64,000 bases of DNA from DTU015 sp012837895 (GCA_050952085.1 JBMNKH010000002.1:84662-148661), one strand, 5' to 3'. Shown: positions 8,229 through 18,429, numbered from the stretch's first letter. Translations and numbers: made by a program. Notes: a model not told the origin generated them from the letters alone.

Positions 8229-9587
8229 TCAAGTCGCCAGCAGCTCACTGAGGATGTTATGGGCTTTCCATATGTCTCCTGCACCCAGGGTGATCAATAC
8301 TGCCTCTCCCTTGCACAGGCCGGCTGCCACACCTGCCGCCTCTTCCATGTCGTCAAGCTCGAACACACACGGGTGGCCAGCTTCTTTTATAGCTTTGCTG
8401 ATGATACCAGGATCTACACCAGGATCTTGTTTCTCGCCCGGACCGCCGTAGATGCCAGTCACGACAATAGCATCTGCTCTTGAGAATGCACCACCGAACT
8501 CTGCGTGGAGGAGCTTGGTGCGTGAATACCTGTGGGGCTGGAAAAGGGCGATGACTTTTGAACCAGGAAGTGTTTGTTTTATGGTGCTGAGTACGGCAGC
8601 GATCTCTTTAGGATGATGTGCAAAATCATCCAACAGAAGCACTTTTCCGAATTGCCCAATGCGCTCCATCCTGCGTTTGACTCCCGGGAACGTGGCAAGC
8701 TTTTCACATGCAGTTTCCGGTTCTACCCCGGCATGCACCGACGCAGCTACAGCGCCCAGCGCGTTCTGCACATTGTATACCCCTGGCATCTCAAGGTCTA
8801 ACCGAGCCACATAGCGTCCCTCACGATACACCTGGCTTTTTGTCCCCCATCCGCGTGCTTCTATCTCCCTTGCCTGCCAGACGGCGTCCCGGTGTACGCC
8901 GTACGACACTGCATCCAGATTATTTGCTCCCCATTCCCTCAGCAAAGGATCATCATTACACACAATCTGCGTACCGCCTTGCCTTGTCCCGGAAAGATAT
9001 GAGTAAAACGCTTTTTTCAACGCCTCAAAACTGCCCCAGTAGTCCAGATGGTCGTTATCAATGTTGGTAACAATACTTATTTCAGGATGACATTTGAGGA
9101 ACGAGCCATCACTTTCATCAGTCTCTACTACTGCAAAACGGCCGTTGCCTGAATGTGCGTTTCCATTGTTTCCAAGATCCCCGCCAATCAAGTATGTCGG
9201 GTCTTTCCCGGCTTGTTTCAGGATCCACGCAATCATGGCTGAGGTTGTGGTCTTGCCGTGTGCACCCGCGATTCCTACGACTTGCTTGCCTTCAATAGCT
9301 TTAAGCAGCATGTCCATGCGATGAAGTATAGGGATTCCCCGTTTTCTGGCTTCAACTACTTCAGGGTTGTCCTGGGATATAGCTGATGACACTACTACCA
9401 GATCAGGATCTAGGATGTTTGCGCTATCGTGTCCGATGAAAACCCGGGCACCCATATCGCTAAGGCGCCTGGTGACATCGCTCGGCTTAAGGTCAGAACC
9501 TGTGACTTGAATGCCCTTAGTAAGCAGGATTGTAGCGATACCAGACATACCTTGTCCGCCTATTGCGACGAAATGAACTCTTCTCAT
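8229..9587 (-). CDS. murC: UDP-N-acetylmuramate--L-alanine ligase MurC
   Basis: MurC adds L-alanine to UDP-MurNAc with ATP, starting the stem peptide. Visible marks are the N-terminal Rossmann block HFVAIGGQGMSGIA, the P-loop GAHGKTTTSAMIAW and the ligase motif DDFAHHPKEIAAVL. The length of 452 residues is normal. ATG at 9587 is chosen because GAAGG lies 6 bases upstream and the protein then begins MRRVHFVAIGG, as in the family; the reading frame stays open 30 codons further, to 9677, across the murG stop. Confidence 0.95.
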   Translation of the reverse strand: MRRVHFVAIGGQGMSGIATILLTKGIQVTGSDLKPSDVTRRLSDMGARVFIGHDSANILDPDLVVVSSAISQDNPEVVEARKRGIPILHRMDMLLKAIEGKQVVGIAGAHGKTTTSAMIAWILKQAGKDPTYLIGGDLGNNGNAHSGNGRFAVVETDESDGSFLKCHPEISIVTNIDNDHLDYWGSFEALKKAFYSYLSGTRQGGTQIVCNDDPLLREWGANNLDAVSYGVHRDAVWQAREIEARGWGTKSQVYREGRYVARLDLEMPGVYNVQNALGAVAASVHAGVEPETACEKLATFPGVKRRMERIGQFGKVLLLDDFAHHPKEIAAVLSTIKQTLPGSKVIALFQPHRYSRTKLLHAEFGGAFSRADAIVVTGIYGGPGEKQDPGVDPGIISKAIKEAGHPCVFELDDMEEAAGVAAGLCKGEAVLITLGAGDIWKAHNILSELLAT

Positions 9588-9654
9588 ATTGCACCTTCTT
9601 CTGCTTTCATATCTCATGTGTAATACTATGATCCTGATGCGCGCCTTGGTTATA

Positions 9655-10773
9655 TCAGACGCCTCTTGCAAGGGCAATGAGTTCCCTGGCTATCTGCTCC
9701 GCTGCGTCAGGCCGGCCAATACTCATTGCAGCCTGGGCCATTTTCTTGTGCCGTCCCGGGTTATTGAGTATTTGCCTCAGACCCTGTTCCACTTGTTTGC
9801 TTGTATCCGGGCCTTCCTTCACTACTACTGCAGCTCCTGCAGTTTCCAATACCCTGGCATTATACTCCTGATGGTTGGCCACGACGTTTGGAGAAGGCAC
9901 AATCACTGACGGCAGCCCCAGTGCCGTTATTTCTGCAAGAGTCATGCCGCCTGCCCTTGCTAACACCAGGTCACACGCTCTGTATGCCTTTTCCATGTTG
10001 TAAACATAAGGCTGTAAGATAATATTTCCATATTTTGCTCCGGCTATGCCCGCCTGTTGCTCAGCGCCTAAGGTAGCTACGGCATTGTGGTAGTAATCTT
10101 GCCCGGTTATCAAGAGCATTTGGATATCAAGATTACCAGAGAGGGCAATCTCCAGTGCGAGATCAACCAAGAACCTGGCACCACGGGAGCCTCCCAAGAC
10201 CAGCAATGTAAATCTGTCTTCCAGCCCAAAAGCAGCTCTGGCTTCGTGCTTTCCCGTAGCTTTCAGGAGGCTGGCTCTTATCGGATTGCCTGTAACTTTG
10301 ACGTCTGCTGTTCCAGAGAACTGTTCTACAGATTCTTCCCATGCAGTGAAAGTCTTATTGGCAAACCTGGATAGCACTAAGTTGGTCTTACCCGGGATCA
10401 CGTTTTGCTCTTGAATGGCGCAGGGGATTCCCATAAGCCGGGCTGCCAGCATTACCGGCCCAGATACGTATCCGCCTGTGCCAAACACCACATCAGGTTT
10501 GAACCGCCTTATAATGCGGCAGGCATCACCAATACCCAAAGAAGCTGCCCAGATTCCCCTGAGAGCTGAAGACAGGGATTTGCCCCTTATTCCCGACGAT
10601 CTTATGGCTTCAAAGTCCAGTCCTTCTTTGGGCACCAGGACGCTCTCCATACCTCGGGCAGTCCCTACATATAGCACTCTTGATCTGGGAAGAAGCCGGA
10701 CCAGGGCTTCGGCCACAGCTACAGCTGGGTATATGTGACCGCCTGTCCCACCTCCAGTCACTAAACATCTCAT
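9655..10773 (-). CDS. murG: Lipid II synthase MurG
   Basis: MurG is the membrane-associated GT-B glycosyltransferase that transfers GlcNAc from UDP-GlcNAc to lipid I, giving lipid II. The 372-residue protein shows the N-terminal glycine-rich loop TGGGTGGHIYPAVAVAEAL, the second loop VLGGSRGARFLV, and the UDP-binding region RAGGMTLAEITALGLPSVIVP. It lies between ftsW (15 bases upstream) and murC, the usual order in Firmicutes. Confidence 0.96.
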   Translation of the reverse strand: MRCLVTGGGTGGHIYPAVAVAEALVRLLPRSRVLYVGTARGMESVLVPKEGLDFEAIRSSGIRGKSLSSALRGIWAASLGIGDACRIIRRFKPDVVFGTGGYVSGPVMLAARLMGIPCAIQEQNVIPGKTNLVLSRFANKTFTAWEESVEQFSGTADVKVTGNPIRASLLKATGKHEARAAFGLEDRFTLLVLGGSRGARFLVDLALEIALSGNLDIQMLLITGQDYYHNAVATLGAEQQAGIAGAKYGNIILQPYVYNMEKAYRACDLVLARAGGMTLAEITALGLPSVIVPSPNVVANHQEYNARVLETAGAAVVVKEGPDTSKQVEQGLRQILNNPGRHKKMAQAAMSIGRPDAAEQIARELIALARGV

Positions 10774-10788
10774 ACCTCCAAAGCCCCC

Positions 10789-11910
10789 CTACCGGTTGGC
10801 ATACCGGGAAATATTCAGCAGTACACCTGCAGACAAGAGGCTCATCAGGAGGGATGAACCTCCGTAACTCACAAACGGCAGTGTTATGCCTGTAATAGGG
10901 AGTGAGCCTGTGGCCACGCCAATATTGACGACAGCCTGCAGCGTGATTACGGTACTGAACCCTGCAGCTAGCAGGCACGAGTACCTATCAGGTGCAGCCA
11001 TGGCGGTCCTGTAGCCCCTCCATGCAAGAGTAAAAAACAGCAGTAATACCAGGGCAGTCCCGAAAAATCCAAGTTCTTCGCCAATCACGGCGAATATGAA
11101 GTCAGTATCAGGCTGGGGAAGGTAAGACCATTTCTGGCGTGAATAGCCCACACCGGTGCCGAAGGGGCCGCCGGATCCTAAAGCATAAAGCGCTTGTATT
11201 ATCTGCCAACCAGACCCGGTGGGATCTTTCCATGGATCGAGAAAGGCCAGAAAACGGTTCCTACGGTAGTCCTCAGACATGATCGCGAAGTAAAGAAGGG
11301 GCATCGCAGCCAAGCCTAAGAAGGTCAGATGAAAAAGGTTTGCTCCTGCGATGTACAGCACCACTACGGCTGCTCCGGCAATGGTAACTGCAGTTCCCAG
11401 GTCGGGCTCGAGCAAGATGAGCCCGAAAGTGATGCCCAGGGCTACAAGGTAGGGCCCAAGCCCTTTGACTAATTGCCGGATTTTCTCCTTGGTGCGGGCA
11501 AGATTGTCTGCCAAGAACAGGATCGTGGTGAGCTTGGCCACCTCTGCCGGCTGAAACCCGAGACTTCCAATACCTAACCAACGTCTTGCCCCATCTCTCA
11601 TTTCCCCAGCACCAGGAATCAGGACCAGGATCAAAAGCACAAGGGACAAGATATACGCATAAGGGATGAGATTCCTGTAGCGCCAACAGTCATAGTTCAT
11701 CAAGAAGTACATGCCGGTTAATCCTAACCCAGCCCATATGCTTTGCCTGAACAAGTAGTGGTACGGGTGCCCGAAGAATCGGATGGACTTGACCATGCTT
11801 GCCGAAAACACCATGATTATCCCAAGGGCAACCAGTGTAAGCACGGTGAAAAACAGGATGTAATCAGGGTCTCCCCTCCGTACAATACCCTGTGCCCTCT
11901 TTCTTCTCAC
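10789..11910 (-). CDS. ftsW: Lipid II polymerase FtsW (SEDS family)
   Basis: FtsW is a ten-span SEDS glycosyltransferase that polymerises lipid II at the septum together with a class B PBP. The 373-residue protein has many hydrophobic segments and the SEDS signatures YGGSSLL near the C terminus and GTGVGYSRQKW in the extracellular loop. GTG at 11910 is chosen: AGGGGTGG lies about 6 bases upstream and the product then starts with a basic cytoplasmic tail (RRKRAQGIVRRGDPDY). The frame is open to 12015 but those extra codons overlap mraY. It starts 17 bases after mraY, with no murD between. Confidence 0.94.
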   Translation of the reverse strand: MRRKRAQGIVRRGDPDYILFFTVLTLVALGIIMVFSASMVKSIRFFGHPYHYLFRQSIWAGLGLTGMYFLMNYDCWRYRNLIPYAYILSLVLLILVLIPGAGEMRDGARRWLGIGSLGFQPAEVAKLTTILFLADNLARTKEKIRQLVKGLGPYLVALGITFGLILLEPDLGTAVTIAGAAVVVLYIAGANLFHLTFLGLAAMPLLYFAIMSEDYRRNRFLAFLDPWKDPTGSGWQIIQALYALGSGGPFGTGVGYSRQKWSYLPQPDTDFIFAVIGEELGFFGTALVLLLFFTLAWRGYRTAMAAPDRYSCLLAAGFSTVITLQAVVNIGVATGSLPITGITLPFVSYGGSSLLMSLLSAGVLLNISRYANR

Positions 11911-11927
11911 TAGGAACCACCCCTGAT

Positions 11928-12917
11928 CTATACATATGCCATTGAAGCGATCCCAAGGATCGCCCCGGCAAGAGCAACAAACCAGAACACATACACAATG
12001 CGTTTTTCGCTCCATCCAATCAGTTCAAAGTGATGGTGTATGGGGGTCATCTTGAAAATCCGTTTTCCGAACACCTGAAACGAGAACACTTGCAGCATTA
12101 CTGAAATCACTTCTATGAGTGGCACCAGCGCTATGAAAGGCAGTATCAGTTCGGTTCTGGTTGCAATCGCGAATCCTGCCACGAGCCCTCCTAAGGCCAG
12201 GGCGCCTGTATCCCCCATAAACACTTTGGCAGGATTGTAATTATGCACGAGAAATCCGAGGAGTGCCCCAACTGAAACCAGGGCAAGTCCGGTCAGATTT
12301 GAAAGATCCGCCCTGCCTACAGCCTTAGCGTATCCATCAGCTACGAACGCGTAGGCCCCCAAGCTGGCTGCGGCTACTCCTGTCGCCAAACCGTCAAGCC
12401 CGTCAGCCAGGTTCATACCATTGCCTGTTCCTACAATCAGCACTATACCCAGGACAGGATACAGTATGCCCAGGTCAAGGAGGTTGCCTGAAAAAGGAAA
12501 TATGACGCCAGAGCTCCTGTCCACAAAGAAATACATGAACAAGGCCGCGAACAGCACCTGGAGCGCCATTTTCTCCCTTGCCCTCAAGCCCAGGGAGCGG
12601 CCCAGGCGGATTTGCCTGTAATCATCGATAAAGCCAATGAGTCCGTATGCCAGCATAAGCCCTAGGATCAGTATCTCCTCACGGGTTGGCCGGGTTCTTT
12701 CCAATGCGAAAAACCCGGTGCGGGAAAGAATGATGGCCAACATGAACATGAACCCCCCCATTGTGGGCGTTCCAGATTTTTTCTTATGCGTCTGTGGGCC
12801 TTCTTCCCTAATGTGTTGTCCGAACTTAAGCTCCCTCAGTTTGGGGATCAACCAGTAGCCAGATAACGCTGAAAGTATGAATCCCGGGAGCAAATACTGC
12901 ACCAGTAACTTCAACAT
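11928..12917 (-). CDS. mraY: Phospho-N-acetylmuramoyl-pentapeptide-transferase MraY
   Basis: MraY couples UDP-MurNAc-pentapeptide to undecaprenyl phosphate, giving lipid I. The 329-residue membrane protein has about ten spans and the family blocks KKSGTPTMGG, FIDDYRQ, NGMNLADGLDGLATG, VFMGDTGALALGG and the histidine motif TPIHHHFELIGWSE. Its start overlaps the murF stop by 7 bases, so the two are probably translationally coupled. Confidence 0.97.
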   Translation of the reverse strand: MLKLLVQYLLPGFILSALSGYWLIPKLRELKFGQHIREEGPQTHKKKSGTPTMGGFMFMLAIILSRTGFFALERTRPTREEILILGLMLAYGLIGFIDDYRQIRLGRSLGLRAREKMALQVLFAALFMYFFVDRSSGVIFPFSGNLLDLGILYPVLGIVLIVGTGNGMNLADGLDGLATGVAAASLGAYAFVADGYAKAVGRADLSNLTGLALVSVGALLGFLVHNYNPAKVFMGDTGALALGGLVAGFAIATRTELILPFIALVPLIEVISVMLQVFSFQVFGKRIFKMTPIHHHFELIGWSEKRIVYVFWFVALAGAILGIASMAYV

Positions 12918-14320
12918 GGGTCATCTCCTGTCATGCGATTGTTCAAGTCCAAGAGAAAATCAACCAGCCATTCGAGTTCAAACCCCCTGGAAGCTTTAAC
13001 CAGACAAGTATCTCCACGCTCGATCAATTCAGACAGAAAACCGGTGGAACTCTCTTTGTCGGGAAACCATGACGATGAAAAACCTTGTGCGGTTGCCCCT
13101 TCGTCCCAACCCTGTTTGATATAACTGCTGAGCGGGCCTATTGCCACAAGCGCGTCAGCTTTTTTCCTTGCGTACCTGCCCACCTCAAGATGGGCGGCAG
13201 GTCCGTACCCGCCCATCTCGAGCATGTCGCCTAAAACAGCTATTTTTCTGCCCTTTCCCAGCGATTCCAGGAGATCCAGGGCAGCCTCCATAGACTTGAC
13301 GCTGGCGTTATAGGCGTCGTTTATTATCGTAAGGTGTTTCTCCCTTATCACTTCCAGCCGCATCGGGCTCAAAGAAACACTGAGCAAGCCTTGGGCAATT
13401 TCCTCTGCCGAGAGGCCCAGTTCAAACCCTATGGCAATCGCTGCCAGGGCATTTTGGACTTGATGTAGGCCAGGCAACTCTAACTCAAAACAGAACTGCC
13501 TGCCTCTGTAGCTCACTTTGAACCGGGTGAAACCACTGTCAGAACTTTCAATATCATACCCAGCACAGTCAGCTTCTGGACTAAACCCGTAGGTGATCAA
13601 TTTACATTTGGCATGCTTCCCTGCACCCCGTACCATTTCGTTATCATGGCAAATCACTGCAAGGCCATTAGCAGGCAAGCTTTCCAAGAGCTCAGCCTTG
13701 GCCATGGCTATTTCGTTGAGACTACCTAATACTCCGATGTGTGAAGCTGAAATATCAGTTAGCACGCCAATCTTGGGTCTTGCAATGCTGCAGAGTTCTC
13801 TGATTTCGCCCCTGGCCCTCATAGCCATCTCAAGTACCGAGTACTCATAGCCTGGCTCCATACCCAAGATTGCCAGGGGAAGCCCAATGTGTGAATTAAG
13901 ATTGCCTGGATTCTTGTAGGTCCTGAACTTCTGATTAAGCACCGCACCAATCAGGTCTTTTGTGCTTGTCTTGCCCACACTTCCGGTGATGCCTATCACT
14001 GTCACATCAAGACGGCTCATGTGGAAAACTGCAAGGTCAGCCAGGGCGTCAACAGTGGAATCCACCAATACAAGGCCGAAAGCCTGGTCGGGGATTGCCA
14101 CGGGACGTTGGACCAACGCCCCTATCGCCCCTTTAGAAGCGGCGGCAGCCACGAAATCATGGCCGTCTGCCCTCTGTCCTTGTATGGCGCAAAACAGCGC
14201 TCCGGAAACACCTTGCCGGGAATCAATAGCAACACCTGATGCACGGGAGCAAGGATTGCCCTGCAAGAGCTTTCCCCCTGTGATCCGGGCGATTTCACCT
14301 AACGTGTAGTTCAACGCCAA
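12911..14320 (-). CDS. murF: UDP-N-acetylmuramoyl-tripeptide--D-alanyl-D-alanine ligase MurF
   Basis: MurF adds D-Ala-D-Ala to the UDP-MurNAc tripeptide. The 469-residue protein has the N-terminal domain (VAIDSRQGVSGALFCAIQG), the P-loop GSVGKTSTKDLI, the ligase block NDAYNASVKSMEAALDLL and the C-terminal domain with GDMLEMG. The start may be TTG at 14320 or the TTG two codons later (14314), which has better spacing (9 bases) to GGGAG. It starts 8 bases after murE and overlaps mraY. Confidence 0.95.
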   Translation of the reverse strand: MALNYTLGEIARITGGKLLQGNPCSRASGVAIDSRQGVSGALFCAIQGQRADGHDFVAAAASKGAIGALVQRPVAIPDQAFGLVLVDSTVDALADLAVFHMSRLDVTVIGITGSVGKTSTKDLIGAVLNQKFRTYKNPGNLNSHIGLPLAILGMEPGYEYSVLEMAMRARGEIRELCSIARPKIGVLTDISASHIGVLGSLNEIAMAKAELLESLPANGLAVICHDNEMVRGAGKHAKCKLITYGFSPEADCAGYDIESSDSGFTRFKVSYRGRQFCFELELPGLHQVQNALAAIAIGFELGLSAEEIAQGLLSVSLSPMRLEVIREKHLTIINDAYNASVKSMEAALDLLESLGKGRKIAVLGDMLEMGGYGPAAHLEVGRYARKKADALVAIGPLSSYIKQGWDEGATAQGFSSSWFPDKESSTGFLSELIERGDTCLVKASRGFELEWLVDFLLDLNNRMTGDDPC

Positions 14321-14328
14321 ACTCTCCC

Positions 14329-15825
14329 TTATTCCACAGTTTGCCTGTTTCTGGCTGCGATTGCTTTGGCAGCTTCCTCAAAGTCATCAAAATGAACAGT
14401 CCTGTCTGCAAACACCTGGTAAGTCTCATGTCCCTTACCTGCTATTACCACAACATCTCCCTGTTGTGCCAGGGAAATCGCGGTGTAAATGGCCTCCCTG
14501 CGATCTTGTATGCGTAAATAAGATATGCCGGCTTTCTCCTCCTGGGCTTCGAGAATCCCCGACTCCACCTGGTCCAATATATCATCCGGGTTTTCAGTAC
14601 GCGGATTGTCATTGGTTATCACGACTACATCTGCAAGCTCCCCGGCTATCCGCCCCATTACCGGACGTTTGCCCTTGTCACGATCCCCCCCGCACCCGAA
14701 CACTGCGATCACGCGGTTGTCAGCCACATCCCTTGCGGTCACAAGGATATCCCGGAGGCTTTCAGGGGTATGGGCGTAATCCACCCAAACTGTAAAATCG
14801 TGAGTTCCCGGGACCGGTTCTGCCCTGCCCCGCACTGCATCCAAGTCCGACAATGCTTGGGCCACCGAATCAAGCGCCATGCCCATGCCAAGACCCACTG
14901 CACTTGCTGCAAGGCTGTTCTGGATGTTGAACATGCCTGGCAGTCTTATCTGCACCTCTTGCCGTTTCCCTTCAAAGCACAAGGTGAACCGGCTATGCCT
15001 GGGCCCTGTTTCAGGATCACATGCCCTTATGTCTGCGTTTTCTGAAAACCCGTATGTAATAACCCTCGTCTCCCTATCCGGGATGAAATGCTCCCAATAG
15101 GGATCGTCCCTGTTCAGGACAGCAAACGGGGCATGAGGCCCCCGGCCTTGCCTAAGCATGTTGAACAACTTAGCTTTGGCGTCAACATAGTTTTCCATTG
15201 TCTGATGGAAGTCTAGATGATCGGTGCCTATGTTTGTGAACACAGCTATATCAAAATTGACATGAGCTACCCTATGAAGCGCCAAAGCATGGGACGACAC
15301 CTCCATGGCCATGGCAGTACAGCCCTTGTCGACCATCTCCCGTTGCAGGCTGAGAAGGTCTGAAGCTTCGGGAGTGGTGCGCTCGACAGGCCTTATTTCC
15401 TCTGCGACGATGTTGTGCAGGGTACCTACAAGCCCGGTCTCGTGTCCCATGCTTTCGAGTACTTGCTTTACCATGTGGCAAACTGTAGTTTTTCCTTTTG
15501 TACCGGTTATCCCGGCAACCAGGAGAGTGCTGCTCGGATCCCTGTAGAACTTGCATGCAAGATGGGACAAGGCAAACCGGGAATCCCTCACAACTGCCAG
15601 GCCCTTGCCCGGTGGGACCTGGACATGCTCCTCCACCACAACGCCGCTTGCGCCCCTGGCAAATGCATCATGTACAAAGGCATGCCCGTCCAGTTTGAAC
15701 CCTTTGATTGCTACAAATAGGTAGCCCTCTTGTACATTACGCGAATCATATGTAATCCCTCTTACATGGCAATCACGCCTTAGACCGGCGCTGTCCAACC
15801 CTGTCAACAAGTACGATAACAGCAT
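14329..15825 (-). CDS. murE: UDP-MurNAc-tripeptide ligase MurE, meso-diaminopimelate type
   Basis: MurE adds the third stem-peptide residue. The protein of 498 residues carries the P-loop GTKGKTTVCHMV, the ligase block DYAHTPESLRDIL and the DNPR motif (TNDNPRTENPDDI) that marks enzymes specific for meso-diaminopimelate, so the organism is expected to have DAP-type wall. ATG at 15825 is chosen because GAGGTG lies 6 bases upstream; a GTG at 15834 overlaps that site. It lies between the spoVD-type PBP and murF. Confidence 0.95.
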   Translation of the reverse strand: MLLSYLLTGLDSAGLRRDCHVRGITYDSRNVQEGYLFVAIKGFKLDGHAFVHDAFARGASGVVVEEHVQVPPGKGLAVVRDSRFALSHLACKFYRDPSSTLLVAGITGTKGKTTVCHMVKQVLESMGHETGLVGTLHNIVAEEIRPVERTTPEASDLLSLQREMVDKGCTAMAMEVSSHALALHRVAHVNFDIAVFTNIGTDHLDFHQTMENYVDAKAKLFNMLRQGRGPHAPFAVLNRDDPYWEHFIPDRETRVITYGFSENADIRACDPETGPRHSRFTLCFEGKRQEVQIRLPGMFNIQNSLAASAVGLGMGMALDSVAQALSDLDAVRGRAEPVPGTHDFTVWVDYAHTPESLRDILVTARDVADNRVIAVFGCGGDRDKGKRPVMGRIAGELADVVVITNDNPRTENPDDILDQVESGILEAQEEKAGISYLRIQDRREAIYTAISLAQQGDVVVIAGKGHETYQVFADRTVHFDDFEEAAKAIAARNRQTVE

Positions 15826-15866
15826 GCCATGCACCTCTGCTTAACCTGAAAACTGGCGCCTGGAGT

Positions 15867-17966
15867 TCAGTCCCCTGCAGGTGCTTCGCCCACATCCATC
15901 CTGAAAGTAGCGTTAACCATAGATCCTTTGGGAACAAAGCTCCCGGCAGGGGGGTCCTGTGATACACAGAAACCCTTCCCCTGGGCGCTTAGGGATAATC
16001 CGGCATCCACCAATTTGGCCCTGGCCTGGGTCAATCCTAGACCAATGATCGAAGGAATCCTGACCATTCCCTCCCCTGGTTCTTCCTCATCTTCCGTGTA
16101 TAATATCACATTTGTGTCTCTCAACACTCTCGCTCCGGCAACCGGGAACTGGGATACTACAGTGGTTCCCAGTCCGTCAATTCTGCCCGACAACCCACTT
16201 TCGCGCAGTTCAGCTTGGGCTGCAGCTACATCTTTCCCCACCAGATCAGGCACGATTACTGTCTCCTGTTCAGTCACATCAACCGGTTCTTCCTGAGGCG
16301 GTATTTCAAGGTATCGCAAAATGTCCCTCATGGCTGCTGAGAAAACAGGGGCAGCCACGACGCCTCCGTAGTATTCTCCCTTTGGTTCGTCGATCATCAC
16401 AAGCAAGACCAGCTTGGGATCGTTTGCGGGAGCAAAGCCTGCAAAGGATGCTATATATTTGCCTTCAGCTATTTTGCCGCCTACAACCTTGTTTGACGTA
16501 CCGGTCTTGCCTGCAAGGCGGTAGCCTGGCACGTACGCAGCTTTGCCTGTGCCGTCTGATACCACCTTTTCAAGAGCGATTCTCAGTTCTTCTGCCGTCC
16601 TGGACGAAATCACCTGCCTCACAGGTTCATAGTGCTTGGTTTCCACTACATTACCGTTATTGTCTGTCACTTCCTTGACAATATGAGGTACTACCATGTG
16701 GCCCCCGTTGGCTATCGCAGCCAAGGACGAGACAATCTGCATGGGAGTAGTCTGTAGTGTCTGCCCGTAAGACATTACTGCCAGGTCAATCGGCTTAGCG
16801 CTTTCCTCAGGGACAATTATCCCGCTGGCTTCGCCTGGCAGATCAATACCTGTGGAAGATGTCATACCGAACAGTTCTACGTACTTGTAGAAATCCTCAG
16901 TCCCGGTCCTTTGTGCTATCTGCACAAACCCTATATTGCATGAATTCTGGATAACTTCATAAAACGTCTGGCTACCATGGCCTTCTGTCCTGTGGCAGTA
17001 CAGCGTGTCCGGTCCCACCCGCATAGAGCCGCCGCAATAGAATGTATCCGCCGGGCTTACAGCGCTGCTTTCAAGGGCAGCAGCGGCAGTTATGGGTTTG
17101 AAGGTAGAACCTGGGGGGAACGAGTCGGTGATCGCCCTGATTCTACGGTTTTCAGCCGGGTATTCGTCGTACTTGTTGGGATCGTACTCGGGGCGGATTG
17201 CAAGGGCCAGTATCTCACCGTTTGAAGGGTCCATGGCGATAATCAGCCCGCCTTCAGCATTGGTTTCTTTGACTTTAGCCTCAAGTTCGCGTTCGGCTAT
17301 GAACTGGATCACTTCGTCGATTGTAAGCACCAGATTCTTGCCCTGGACAGCAGGCACATAGCCTTTTTGGGAATGAGGCAGTTCTTCGCCTATAGCGTCT
17401 ACTTCAACGGTGAACTTGCCTTCGATTCCGCTCAAGGTCCTGTCATATTCGTATTCCAATCCTTCCAGGCCGTCATTGTCTATTCCCACAATGCCCAGCA
17501 CATGGGCAAGCAAACTGCCCTTAGGCCATACCCGCAAGGACTCTTGGGTAAAGCCTATACCGGGAAGTCTGAGTTGCTTGACCTGCCTCGCGATATCATC
17601 GGGCACCTTACGCTTGATCCATTCAAACGCAGTATTTCTGGTCAGGATTGACATAAGCGTGTCGTACTTCATGCCCAAGATGTCTGACAAAGCCCTGGCT
17701 GCCTCTGAAGGATCTTTGATCTGGGCGGGGATTGCATACAATGATTCTACATCAATGCTAAAAGCAAGCTCATGGCCATTGCGGTCATAAATAACACCGC
17801 GCCTGGGTTGAATGGGGATGTCTTGCATCCTCATATCCAAAGCTTGCTGCCCAAGCTCTCCTGCCCAGATGAACTGGACGTAGATCACACGTACCATTAG
17901 AAGCAAAAAACATGCGCCAACCAGGCCCAGTACCGTTCCAACCCGCTTGCGGGCCAAGACCCCCAT
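15867..17966 (-). CDS. spoVD: Class B penicillin-binding protein with two PASTA domains (SpoVD/FtsI type)
   Basis: A 699-residue septal transpeptidase: an N-terminal membrane anchor (about 10-30), a PBP dimerisation domain, a transpeptidase domain with the three active-site motifs S287-TFK, S342-CN and K487-TG, and two C-terminal PASTA repeats (about 565-625 and 632-690). Position between ftsL and murE is that of ftsI (pbpB) and of spoVD in Bacillus. With a single such gene visible here it could serve vegetative division, spore cortex, or both; the symbol follows usual clostridial naming. Confidence 0.9.
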   Translation of the reverse strand: MGVLARKRVGTVLGLVGACFLLLMVRVIYVQFIWAGELGQQALDMRMQDIPIQPRRGVIYDRNGHELAFSIDVESLYAIPAQIKDPSEAARALSDILGMKYDTLMSILTRNTAFEWIKRKVPDDIARQVKQLRLPGIGFTQESLRVWPKGSLLAHVLGIVGIDNDGLEGLEYEYDRTLSGIEGKFTVEVDAIGEELPHSQKGYVPAVQGKNLVLTIDEVIQFIAERELEAKVKETNAEGGLIIAMDPSNGEILALAIRPEYDPNKYDEYPAENRRIRAITDSFPPGSTFKPITAAAALESSAVSPADTFYCGGSMRVGPDTLYCHRTEGHGSQTFYEVIQNSCNIGFVQIAQRTGTEDFYKYVELFGMTSSTGIDLPGEASGIIVPEESAKPIDLAVMSYGQTLQTTPMQIVSSLAAIANGGHMVVPHIVKEVTDNNGNVVETKHYEPVRQVISSRTAEELRIALEKVVSDGTGKAAYVPGYRLAGKTGTSNKVVGGKIAEGKYIASFAGFAPANDPKLVLLVMIDEPKGEYYGGVVAAPVFSAAMRDILRYLEIPPQEEPVDVTEQETVIVPDLVGKDVAAAQAELRESGLSGRIDGLGTTVVSQFPVAGARVLRDTNVILYTEDEEEPGEGMVRIPSIIGLGLTQARAKLVDAGLSLSAQGKGFCVSQDPPAGSFVPKGSMVNATFRMDVGEAPAGD

Positions 17967-17991
17967 AGCTATTCTCCTCTGCTATCGCCGG

Positions 17992-18429
17992 TTATTGCAA
18001 GCCTTTGGCCACAGCTACGCTGTCCTTCATAAACTCAGCTATGCGGCTCAACCATGCGAATATACCTTGGGTGGCTGGCTCGGCGGCAGCATAAGTCTCT
18101 TCTCTGACAGGTTGGTCCTCTCCAGGGCCGGTATTCACAACCACTGACTTGACCTGCTCGGGCTCGACCATTCCAAGGAGGTTACGTGCTTGAGCTTCTA
18201 TGAATGACAGCGATTCCATTGATGCTACAGTCCGCTTCAAGTCTTCATTGCGCAGCTTCAAATCGTGAAGGTGTTTTTCCATGCGCCTTACTTCCTGGTT
18301 TAGGTGAGCTACTCTTGCAGGCTGGCATACCAGCATTACGCCGGCGATGACAACAGCTATGAAATATATCAGTCCGGCTATTTGTATTGAATAAGTTTTT
18401 CTAGGTGCGAATTCAGCATTTCTTATCAT
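17992..18429 (-). CDS. ftsL: Cell division protein FtsL
   Basis: A 145-residue bitopic protein: short basic N terminus, one membrane span (about 19-39), then a leucine-zipper-like coiled coil (HLNQEVRRMEKHLHDLKLRNEDLKRTV) and a loosely conserved tail ending in an amphipathic helix. Sequence conservation in FtsL is low; the call rests on size, topology and position between rsmH and the class B PBP. The start overlaps the rsmH stop by 17 bases. Confidence 0.82.
   Translation of the reverse strand: MIRNAEFAPRKTYSIQIAGLIYFIAVVIAGVMLVCQPARVAHLNQEVRRMEKHLHDLKLRNEDLKRTVASMESLSFIEAQARNLLGMVEPEQVKSVVVNTGPGEDQPVREETYAAAEPATQGIFAWLSRIAEFMKDSVAVAKGLQ

Noticed and set aside
11911..12015. Longer FtsW start at 12015
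   Set aside because: The extra 35 codons lie inside mraY and give a Cys-rich stretch not found in FtsW; GTG 11910 has a well-spaced ribosome site.
16112..16678. Plus-strand frame of 188 codons antisense to the spoVD-type PBP
   Set aside because: Low-complexity Leu/Arg/Ser-rich product, no ribosome site, fully inside a conserved gene.
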